Part shown: positions 1-5,526 of the stretch, piece after piece | Layout: the number at the start of each line of letters is the position of its first letter | Position numbering within the stretch: the first letter of the stretch is position 1 | Source: Candidatus Omnitrophota bacterium | Lineage (GTDB): Bacteria > Omnitrophota > Gorgyraeia > Gygaellales > Profunditerraquicolaceae | Reading direction: 5' to 3' | DNA length: 7,265 bases | NCBI GenBank assembly: GCA_030691585.1 | Contig: JAUYEC010000125.1 | Location: 1-7,265, forward strand | The notes under the pieces: generated by a model | Seen by the model: the letters and a program-made list of their open reading frames with translations, nothing else | Told to the model about the DNA's origin: nothing | Databases searched by the model: none | Position numbers and translations under genes: made by a program

Positions 1-32
1 CCGACTTTTCAATTTTCTCATTGGTCAGTCGG
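1..32. repeat. Small inverted repeat at the window edge
   Basis: CCGACT (1-6) is complementary to AGTCGG (27-32), and inside it CAAT (10-13) is complementary to ATTG (20-23). Together they form a two-step imperfect hairpin just beyond the terminator at 36-74. It may belong to an element or transcript that continues outside the window. No T-tract is visible after it on the minus strand because the window ends, so I do not call it a terminator. Confidence 0.3.
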
Positions 33-35
33 GGG

Positions 36-74
36 AAAAAAAACCGCAAGGCAAGTCGTTCTTTTGCCTTACGG
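36..74 (-). terminator. Intrinsic terminator of the TonB-receptor transcript
   Basis: On the minus strand CCGTAAGGCAA (74-64) pairs with TTGCCTTGCGG (54-44). This gives an 11-bp stem with one G-T wobble and a 9-nt loop, followed directly by eight T residues (43-36). It lies about 117 nt past the receptor stop codon, with a palindromic repeat in between, and would work only in the minus direction: on the plus strand the A-run precedes the stem. Confidence 0.82.
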
Positions 75-99
75 CCCAAGTTACTACTTTCCTTGTTTA

Positions 100-130
100 T
101 GTAGGGACAGGCTTGAAACCTGTCCCTACA
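100..130. repeat. 31-nt interspersed palindrome, copy 1 (GTAGGGACAGG type)
   Basis: TGTAGGGACAGG (100-111) and CCTGTCCCTACA (119-130) are perfectly complementary around a 7-nt centre (CTTGAAA), which itself pairs partly with one C/A mismatch. It has the same outer arms and total length as the copies at 5475-5505, 6741-6771 and 6789-6819. It sits between the receptor stop codon and its terminator. It is probably a short non-coding interspersed element of the REP/MITE kind; no transposase is in the window. Confidence 0.75.
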
Positions 131-191
131 GCATCCATTTCTCTATAAGTATACCCTATTCCCGGTGTGTGTCAAATAAATTATCGATTTT

Positions 192-2018
192 TTACCACTC
201 AAACTTCAATCCCGATTTTACCCACCTGCCCGGCAGGAGCACGCCAGCAATATCAACGCAGTTAGCATCGGTAAAATTGTCCACTTTTACAAAAGGCTCC
301 ATAGAGAACGCTTTATTGGCGATCTTCTTACCCAGATAAACATCGCCGGATATGTAAGTCGAGCCGTAGTATCTTTGGGTATACGACAACTCTAAATTGA
401 AATCCAGGCCCAGGATGCCGGTAAATATGCCTAATATGGCCCTGTTCTGCAGGATGTCCAGGGCATACTTAGAGAGGAACCCGTCGGCTTTTTTGTCCGC
501 GGTCTGATAAGCGTAGGAAAATGAGGCCTCTTTTAGGGCAAATATTTTGCCTCGTCCGCCGATATTGGCCCGCAGGCCCGCTTCCACTCCGCTAAAATCT
601 ACCCGGCCGAGGTTTGTCGCCTGCCAGATGTCGTTTACCGAGGCGCGCGTATAGTCAATGAGGTTAGAGCCGCGGCGCAGGAACCCCTCAAAATTAAACG
701 ACATACAACCCTGCTTAAAATCAAGGCCGGCGGAAAAATTATCCGCGGTCTCTTTCTTGAGGTCAGCATCCCCTCTATTGGCCGCGTCCGAATAATAGAG
801 CTCGGTAAAACTGGGCAGGCGGAATGAGCGCGAGAAAGACCCTTTTATTTTCAATTTGTCCTTAAGGATATCAAATCCCGCGCCGGCGTTATAAGATCCT
901 ATAGCGCCCCATTTCTGATAATGATCGACCCTGGCCCCCAGGCCGGTATTAAGCTTATCAATGAGCGGGAGCGTGATCCCGAACAGAGCTGCTTCGTGGC
1001 TGCGGGAATGTTTACCTATATTCGTGGAATTAATCAGCTCATCACCCAGGTCAATACCCAGAGATAATCTCGCCTGGGCCAGCGGCAGGCTATAAAGGGA
1101 ATTCAGCCCGTAAATATAATTGGTGTGGTAATTGACCGATGTCGGCCTGTTCCTATTCAAGATAAATTTATCCCAGTGCCGCCTAAGATACAGATTATTT
1201 TTCAGTGTTCCGCGGCTTATGGGAGCGCTAACGCCTACCTTGGTAAAAAAAGTTTCGGTATGCTCCTCTTCTTCTTTATAAAGGTTTGAGTAAAAACTAT
1301 CCGCGCCGTAATCCTTCTTCTGATATCCAAACAAGGAATCCAGGGTGGATTGCCCGAATTCCTTATTCAGATAGAACGAAGCGGTGTGGTATTCAAAATC
1401 CGTATTCGGCCGGGCAGCCTTGGATAAGGCATGCTCATATGATACCCGGCTCAACAGGCTGCCATAAGGATAGCTCAGAGAAAATGCCTCGGTGGATAAG
1501 GCGTGCTCGCCAAAGGTAAAATTCAGCTTCAGGGCTTTTTTTTGCGGTATGCCGGTGATGATATTGGTTTCCCCGGCAAATGCCCCTGAGCCATAACGCG
1601 CGGAATACCCGGACTTATTTATCCCTATTCTCTCCACATCAAATACGGTCAGAGGGATATCCATATTGTAATGCCCGGTCTGCGGGTCGTTCACCTTGAT
1701 ACCGTCAATTAAAACCGCGGACTGTTCAAAGGTCGAGCCGCGGACAGAGAGATCGCCCTGGATGCCATAAGTGCCGCGATAACGCAGGTCCAGGCCGGGC
1801 AAGTTATTAAACAGGTCCGGCAACGCATTCGGCTCAGCCTGGCTAATGTCGGCGCTACCCAGGGCCTGGATAGGAAAACCTTCCGCCGATGTCCCGCCCG
1901 CGGAAGGATCCCGGCGTGAAGTAACCACGATCTTCTCCATTTTCACTGCCTCATCGGCACAGGCAGCGCACGGAAAAATAATGAGAAAAAATATAAATAC
2001 GCGCAGTATTTTTTTCAT
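192..2018 (-). CDS. TonB-dependent outer-membrane receptor (possible biotin or cofactor transporter)
   Basis: A 608-residue beta-barrel receptor importing a scarce nutrient with TonB/ExbBD energy. Residues 1-21 are a Sec signal peptide with likely cleavage after AACA. A TonB-box-like EKIVVT lies at 28-33. The plug domain spans about 45-155, with LPDLFNNLPGLDLR (66-79), VRGS...VLIDGIKVND (92-111) and YGSGAFAGETNIIT (142-155). The rest is alternating barrel strands ending in a terminal aromatic (KFEW), as outer-membrane proteins do. Length is close to BtuB (about 600), and automated annotation would probably say vitamin B12 receptor, but the short leader leaves no room for a cobalamin riboswitch. 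The gene has its own consensus promoter, overlapped by a BirA-operator-like dyad immediately after birA, so a biotin-related substrate is the better guess. The GGAGG Shine-Dalgarno is about 13 nt from the ATG, which is long. Family is certain; substrate is inference. Confidence 0.93.
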   Translation of the reverse strand: MKKILRVFIFFLIIFPCAACADEAVKMEKIVVTSRRDPSAGGTSAEGFPIQALGSADISQAEPNALPDLFNNLPGLDLRYRGTYGIQGDLSVRGSTFEQSAVLIDGIKVNDPQTGHYNMDIPLTVFDVERIGINKSGYSARYGSGAFAGETNIITGIPQKKALKLNFTFGEHALSTEAFSLSYPYGSLLSRVSYEHALSKAARPNTDFEYHTASFYLNKEFGQSTLDSLFGYQKKDYGADSFYSNLYKEEEEHTETFFTKVGVSAPISRGTLKNNLYLRRHWDKFILNRNRPTSVNYHTNYIYGLNSLYSLPLAQARLSLGIDLGDELINSTNIGKHSRSHEAALFGITLPLIDKLNTGLGARVDHYQKWGAIGSYNAGAGFDILKDKLKIKGSFSRSFRLPSFTELYYSDAANRGDADLKKETADNFSAGLDFKQGCMSFNFEGFLRRGSNLIDYTRASVNDIWQATNLGRVDFSGVEAGLRANIGGRGKIFALKEASFSYAYQTADKKADGFLSKYALDILQNRAILGIFTGILGLDFNLELSYTQRYYGSTYISGDVYLGKKIANKAFSMEPFVKVDNFTDANCVDIAGVLLPGRWVKSGLKFEW

Positions 2019-2024
2019 AAAATT

Positions 2025-2060
2025 AAAAACCCCTCCGCTTATTATACAAACGGAAGGGCT
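2025..2060 (-). terminator. Intrinsic terminator after birA, nested with the receptor promoter
   Basis: On the minus strand, bases 2060-2048 pair with 2040-2028. The core is CCCTTCCG against CGGAGGGG, extended by two pairs outside and three inside, with three G-T wobbles in 13 pairs. The loop is 7 nt (GTATAAT), and TTTTTAATTTT follows. This has the form of a rho-independent terminator for the operon ending in birA. The loop contains the -10 box of the receptor gene and the 3' arm contains the receptor's Shine-Dalgarno, so one stretch of DNA serves both roles. Confidence 0.72.
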
Positions 2061-2068
2061 ATTGTCAA
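2041..2068 (-). promoter_or_regulatory. Sigma-70 type promoter of the TonB-receptor gene
   Basis: The minus strand reads TTGACA (2068-2063), a 16-nt spacer, then TATAAT (2046-2041). Both hexamers match the consensus exactly. Transcription should begin near 2034, giving a leader of roughly 17 nt that starts within or just before the GGAGGGG ribosome-binding region. The promoter lies in the 75-bp gap between birA and the receptor gene, so the receptor can be expressed separately from the upstream operon. Confidence 0.82.
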
Positions 2069-2093
2069 CTTGAATATATTTATTGGTTGACAG
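2062..2093 (-). promoter_or_regulatory. Candidate BirA (biotin repressor) operator
   Basis: The minus strand has CTGTCAACC (2093-2085), a 14-nt AT-rich spacer, then AGTTGACAA (2070-2062). The inner heptamers TGTCAAC and GTTGACA are perfect inverted repeats 16 nt apart. As I recall, the bacterial BirA operator is a widely spaced dyad of TTGTAAACC-like and GGTTTACAA-like half-sites separated by about 14-16 nt; spacing and most half-site positions fit here. The downstream half-site contains the receptor's -35 box, so binding would block RNA polymerase. The dyad starts one base after the birA stop codon, and this BirA has the DNA-binding domain. Seen: the dyad and its overlap. Inferred: that BirA binds it. 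Confidence 0.6.
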
Positions 2094-3053
2094 TTATCTG
2101 CAGTGGACCACGTCTCCGGCCATGACTTTTTTGGTAATGCCGGAGTCAACGCGCACTAAAAGGCCGCCGTCAGCGTCCACATCCTGGGCCTGGCCCTCAA
2201 TATGCTCCTTATGCGAGTAGACTTTGACCCTTTTATTCAAGGTCATGCTGTATTCGCGCCACTTATCAAGGATGCGGACAGTTTCTTTCTTACGGAAAAG
2301 CGAATAGTTACTTTCAAGCCTTCGAAGGAGTTCCTGCAAAAGCTGCAGGCGGTTGACCGGCTCTCCTTTTTCTTCTTTCAGGGAACTTGCCCCGGAGATA
2401 AGCAATTTCTTATCATTATTAACATTAAGACCGATGCCCACGATCACAAAGCTCACGCGGTCGGTCTCCGCGGCCATTTCCGTCAATATCCCGCCTATTT
2501 TTTTATTATTCAGGAATATGTCATTCGGCCATTTGATCTGCGTATCAAGCCGGCAGACCTCTTTTATCGCTTCACATACCGCCACCGCAGAAAGTAGGGT
2601 TAAAACGGGTGCCTGATTAGGCAGGATATCCGGCCTCAAGATCAATGATAAATATACCCCTTTATATTTCGGAGAAAACCAGACCCGGCCCAATCTCCCC
2701 TTACCTTTGGTCTGGGTCTCAGCGACTACCAGCGTACCTTCCGGGGCACCTTTTGTCCCCAGGCCCATGGCCGTATCCATCGTAGAAGGAAGAACATCAA
2801 AATAGTAAATTTTTTTGCCGATCAAGCGGGTATCCAGGTGGCTGGATATCTCATGGGGAAAAAGACGGTCCGGGCAGGAAACGAGCTTGTATCCTAAATG
2901 CGGCACGGCCACGATATCGTAGCCGGAATCTTTGAGTTCCTGGATATGCTTCCAGAGCGCCTGCCTGGTTATTGCCAGGCGCCCGGCAATGAGGTCGCCG
3001 GAGACATAATCCTGTTTTCTCTTTAAAAAATCAAGAATCTTCTCGCGGGTCAT
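2094..3053 (-). CDS. birA: Bifunctional biotin-[acetyl-CoA carboxylase] ligase and biotin repressor BirA
   Basis: Joins biotin to the acceptor lysine of biotin carboxyl carrier proteins through biotinyl-5'-AMP, and in two-domain forms represses biotin genes when loaded with that intermediate. The 319 residues are close to E. coli BirA (321). Residues 1-55 form a winged helix-turn-helix (VSGDLIAGRLAITRQALWKHIQEL), so this is the repressor class. The catalytic domain has GKGRLGRVW (117-125, the biotinyl-AMP loop), KWPND (174-178) with the catalytic lysine K174, KKIGGIL (184-190) and VGIGLNVN (205-212). The C-terminal SH3-like domain begins near 270. Its ATG overlaps the nifS stop codon as TAATG with no strong Shine-Dalgarno, so translation probably depends on reinitiation. 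No biotin synthesis gene is in the window; the likely target is the dyad just downstream. Confidence 0.96.
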   Translation of the reverse strand: MTREKILDFLKRKQDYVSGDLIAGRLAITRQALWKHIQELKDSGYDIVAVPHLGYKLVSCPDRLFPHEISSHLDTRLIGKKIYYFDVLPSTMDTAMGLGTKGAPEGTLVVAETQTKGKGRLGRVWFSPKYKGVYLSLILRPDILPNQAPVLTLLSAVAVCEAIKEVCRLDTQIKWPNDIFLNNKKIGGILTEMAAETDRVSFVIVGIGLNVNNDKKLLISGASSLKEEKGEPVNRLQLLQELLRRLESNYSLFRKKETVRILDKWREYSMTLNKRVKVYSHKEHIEGQAQDVDADGGLLVRVDSGITKKVMAGDVVHCR

Positions 3054-4216
3054 TATTTCTTTTCGTAAAGAGGGGACATCGCGCGCAGTTTAGCCACGAC
3101 CTTAGGCAGGTTATCAAGGAGATAGCCTATCTCTTCCTGCGTTGTCCACCTGCCGATAGTGATCCTTAAAGAACCGTGGGCGATCTCCGCGGGCAGGCCG
3201 ATGGCCAATAAGACATGTGATGGCTCTAAAGACGAAGAGGTGCAGGCAGAACCCGTGGAACAGGCAATACCCAACATATCCAGGTTAAGCAGCATGGATT
3301 CCCCTTCAATATATTTTATGGAAAAATTGACATTATTAGGCAGTCTCTCGGACGAATGGCCGTTCAAGCGGACTTCGGAGATCGCAGCCGGGATCTCTTT
3401 GATCAGTTTATCGCGCAAAACTATCTGAACCTTGGATTCCTCGGCCATATTCTTGGCACAAAGTTCTATGGCCTTGCCGAGGCCGACGATACCGGGTGTA
3501 TTATGGGTGGAGGCGCGGCGGCCCTTCTCCTGATCTCCGCCATGCAGAAAAGTATCTACCCGCGTGCCCTTCCTTATATATAGGGCGCCTACCCCTTTGG
3601 GCCCGTAAAACTTATGCGCGGAAAGCGAGAGCAGGTCAACATTAAGTTCGTTTACATTTACCGGGATATGCCCGACAGTCTGGACCGCGTCGGTATGAAA
3701 ATATATCCCCTTTTCCCTGGCGATGCTTCCGATCTTGGCGATAGGTTGAATTGTGCCGATCTCGTTATTGGCATGCATGACGCTGATCAGGATGGTCTTA
3801 TCAGTGATCGCTTTCTTAATATCTTCGGGCGCAACCCGGCCGTATTGGTCAACACCCACAACAGTCACTTTAAAACCGTATTTTTCTAAAAATTTGCAGG
3901 GTTCGCTGATGGCATGATGCTCAATGGCTGTGGTGATAATGTGATTGCCCTTCTTTTCCAGGGCATCGGCAACGCCTTTTATAGCCTGATTGTCCGATTC
4001 GCTGCCTCCGGAAGTAAAGACGATCTCGTCAGGGGAGGCGCCTAAGAAAGAAGCCAGAGCGCTTCTAACATTTTCAACGGCCGCTTTTGCCTCCTGGCCA
4101 AGCGCGTAGAGGCTGGAGGCATTGCCGAATTTTTCAAAAAAATACGGCTCCATTGCTGCCAGCACTTCAGGATCACATGGTGTAGTGGCAGCATAATCAA
4201 GATAGATTTTTTTCAT
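3053..4216 (-). CDS. nifS: Cysteine desulfurase, NifS/IscS family
   Basis: PLP enzyme that converts L-cysteine to alanine and leaves a persulfide sulfur for Fe-S clusters and thio-cofactors; cytoplasmic. The 387 residues match the NifS size. LDYAATTP is at 6-13, TSGGSESDN at 68-76, and H100 or H101 in AIEHHA is the PLP-stacking histidine. HTDAVQ is at 174-179 (D176, Q179), and SAHKFYGPKG at 199-208 holds the Schiff-base lysine K202. The active-site loop GIACSTGSACTSSSLEPSH at 316-334 carries the probable catalytic C325, with a second cysteine at C319. The ATG overlaps the LarE-like stop codon as ATGA, and birA follows as TAATG, so it is translationally embedded. In this operon it is the obvious sulfur source for the LarE-like, DUF39 and Nfu proteins. 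Whether it is a housekeeping IscS or dedicated to this pathway cannot be told from sequence. Confidence 0.96.
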   Translation of the reverse strand: MKKIYLDYAATTPCDPEVLAAMEPYFFEKFGNASSLYALGQEAKAAVENVRSALASFLGASPDEIVFTSGGSESDNQAIKGVADALEKKGNHIITTAIEHHAISEPCKFLEKYGFKVTVVGVDQYGRVAPEDIKKAITDKTILISVMHANNEIGTIQPIAKIGSIAREKGIYFHTDAVQTVGHIPVNVNELNVDLLSLSAHKFYGPKGVGALYIRKGTRVDTFLHGGDQEKGRRASTHNTPGIVGLGKAIELCAKNMAEESKVQIVLRDKLIKEIPAAISEVRLNGHSSERLPNNVNFSIKYIEGESMLLNLDMLGIACSTGSACTSSSLEPSHVLLAIGLPAEIAHGSLRITIGRWTTQEEIGYLLDNLPKVVAKLRAMSPLYEKK

Positions 4217-5034
4217 CTCTTTATAACCCTCATTTTATGCGCGGGATTCATACTGCCGGTGCGGTAGCCTTCCAGGTCCATGGTGATATGATCATAGCCC
4301 ATTTTCTTTAGCCTGGGGACTATTAACCGGCGCTTTTTTATCAGGACGGGTAGATCTTTGGCCAGAACTTCGATACGGCACATCCTGCCGTAGTGCCTGA
4401 CTCTGACCTGCCCAAAACCTTTTGCCCGCAAATACGTTTCCGCGCGCTCAATACGCCTTAAGGCCGCAACGCTGATGCGCATGCCATAAGGTATCCTGGA
4501 GGCAAGGCAGGCGAGCGCCGGCTTGTTCCAGGTCGCCAGGCCCAGGCTGCGGCTTGCAGCGCGTATTTCATCCTTTGTCAGTCCCGCTTCTTCAAGGGGA
4601 GAGCGGATGCTCAATTCTTTAGCCGCGCGGCTGCCCGGCCGGAAATCTGATTTGTCGGAAAAATTGCCGGCGTCTACTACATAACCCAGCCCATTTCGGA
4701 CGGCCAGCTTTTTTAATTTAGAAAAAAGCTCTTTTTTGCAAAAATAACAGCGGTTCAGCGGATTTGAAACAAAATCCTTATTGCCTAATTCAGCGGTAGA
4801 GATGACTTTGTGTTTTACTCCCAGCTGCCTTGCCATCGAACGCGCCCCGGATAATTCCTCCGCGGTGTAAGTGGCGGAAACCGCGGTCACTGCCAGGACC
4901 TTGTCTTTAGGCAACACGGAGCTTACGGCCTTCAGGAGAAAACTGCTGTCAACGCCGCCCGAAAAAGCCACCAGCACAGAACCCATATCCGCGATTATTT
5001 TTTTCAGCGCGGACAGCTTCTTGCGCGCGCTCAT
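4213..5034 (-). CDS. larE: LarE-like ATP-dependent sulfur transferase (PP-loop family)
   Basis: N-type ATP pyrophosphatase related to LarE, which adenylates the pyridinium-dicarboxylate carboxyl group and inserts sulfur during nickel-pincer (lactate racemase) cofactor synthesis. The 273 residues have the PP-loop SGGVDSS at 25-31, RCYFCKKELF at 95-104 and ACLASRIPYG at 175-184. Cysteines C96, C99 and C176 are all present. In Lactobacillus LarE, C176 is the sacrificial sulfur donor; as I recall, homologues with three cysteines instead bind a catalytic [4Fe-4S] cluster, so this one may be recyclable. The frame stays open to 5214, but those residues only shadow the ferredoxin gene; the ATG at 5034 begins a normal LarE N-terminus one base after the ferredoxin stop (TAAAATG). 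No larA, larB or larC is seen here, so the true substrate may be something else. The ATGA overlap couples it to nifS. Confidence 0.88.
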   Translation of the reverse strand: MSARKKLSALKKIIADMGSVLVAFSGGVDSSFLLKAVSSVLPKDKVLAVTAVSATYTAEELSGARSMARQLGVKHKVISTAELGNKDFVSNPLNRCYFCKKELFSKLKKLAVRNGLGYVVDAGNFSDKSDFRPGSRAAKELSIRSPLEEAGLTKDEIRAASRSLGLATWNKPALACLASRIPYGMRISVAALRRIERAETYLRAKGFGQVRVRHYGRMCRIEVLAKDLPVLIKKRRLIVPRLKKMGYDHITMDLEGYRTGSMNPAHKMRVIKR

Positions 5035-5035
5035 T

Positions 5036-5443
5036 TTAGAAACGCACTTCCATCGCCCGCGTTGGACAGACCTTGACGCAAAGTTCACAGGCGATGCATT
5101 TATTACTGTGAAACTCAACCTTGCGCGTCCTTTGATCCAGGATAAGGGCGTCCGTAGGGCAGATCGGCACACAGGCTCCGCAATGCGTGCATTTGGATTC
5201 ATCGCGGATGACATCCTGGCTGAGCGGCTGGATCCGGACCCCCGAAGACTCCAGGTATTCCACGCCTTTGGCGAAATTTTCCTTTTTCCCCGAAAGCTCC
5301 AGGACCATCAACCCTTCTTCCTGAGGGGTAACATAGGCCTTGAGGATATTGAATTTCAGGTCAAAATCCTTGACCAGCTTGTAAACAATCGGTTGGTCCA
5401 CTAGCCGATGCGGAAAATGCAAAACGATCCTTTTAGATATCAT
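5036..5443 (-). CDS. NIL-domain ferredoxin with two [4Fe-4S] motifs, partner of the homocysteine-forming enzyme
   Basis: A 135-residue fusion. The N-terminal NIL domain (about 1-75, also found on methionine ABC-transporter ATPases) begins KRIVLHFPHRLVDQPIVYKLVKDF. A bacterial-type double-cluster ferredoxin follows: C85-x2-C88-x2-C91-x3-C95-P and C116-x2-C119-x2-C122-x3-C126-P, each expected to hold one [4Fe-4S] cluster. In methanogens the same architecture (MA1822 type) is paired with a DUF39 protein and is required for homocysteine formation from sulfide and aspartate semialdehyde. Here it lies 83 bp downstream of the DUF39 gene, which strongly supports that role. It probably supplies electrons to reduce the DUF39 persulfide or disulfide; that step is inferred. 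The ATG has an AAGGG Shine-Dalgarno 7 nt upstream. The stop codon is one base before the LarE-like start, indicating coupling. Confidence 0.92.
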   Translation of the reverse strand: MISKRIVLHFPHRLVDQPIVYKLVKDFDLKFNILKAYVTPQEEGLMVLELSGKKENFAKGVEYLESSGVRIQPLSQDVIRDESKCTHCGACVPICPTDALILDQRTRKVEFHSNKCIACELCVKVCPTRAMEVRF

Positions 5444-5474
5444 GGCCTTGCCCTTAATATTATAAACCAGAATT

Positions 5475-5505
5475 TGTAGGGACAGGTTTAAAACCTGTCC
5501 CTACC
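5475..5505. repeat. 31-nt interspersed palindrome, copy 2 (GTAGGGACAGG type)
   Basis: GTAGGGACAGGTTT (5476-5489) and AAACCTGTCCCTAC (5491-5504) are perfect complements around one central A. It is a 29-nt palindrome in the same frame as the other copies; the outermost T/A pair of the others is lost here (T at 5475, C at 5505). It sits between the DUF39 and ferredoxin genes, so it is probably transcribed and folds as a hairpin in the operon mRNA. Its end touches the separate GC-rich palindrome at 5504-5523. Confidence 0.8.
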
Positions 5506-5523
5506 TGCCTGCCGGCAGGCAGG
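5504..5523. repeat. 20-nt GC-rich perfect palindrome
   Basis: CCTGCCTGCCGGCAGGCAGG is a perfect self-complementary palindrome with no loop bases, built from CCTG/CAGG repeats. It lies in the 83-bp gap just after the DUF39 stop codon and shares its first base with the adjoining 31-nt palindrome. It could extrude or fold as a hairpin, but no T-tract follows on either strand, so I do not call it a terminator. It is likely a second, unrelated interspersed palindrome family. Confidence 0.7.
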
Positions 5524-5526
5524 CAT

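Noticed and set aside
1..21. Start of another minus-strand gene (ATG at 21-19, then MRKLKS)
   Set aside because: The six or seven codons look plausible, but no Shine-Dalgarno precedes them (CCCCC and the terminator T-tract lie there) and the stretch is part of a small inverted repeat. Too little sequence to support a gene.
2019..2093. Cobalamin riboswitch upstream of the TonB-dependent receptor
   Set aside because: The gap is only 75 bp, the promoter leaves a leader of about 17 nt, and no B12-box-like sequence is visible.
5035..5214. N-terminal 60-residue extension of the LarE-like protein
   Set aside because: The frame is open, but the stretch overlaps the well-supported double-cluster ferredoxin in another frame and resembles no LarE N-terminus. 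The ATG at 5034 gives the normal family start one base after the ferredoxin stop.
4871..5404. 177-codon plus-strand frame opposite the ferredoxin and LarE-like genes
   Set aside because: It lies wholly antisense to two well-supported genes, has no recognisable motif and no ribosome-binding context. Other plus-strand frames opposite birA, nifS and the receptor were rejected for the same reason.
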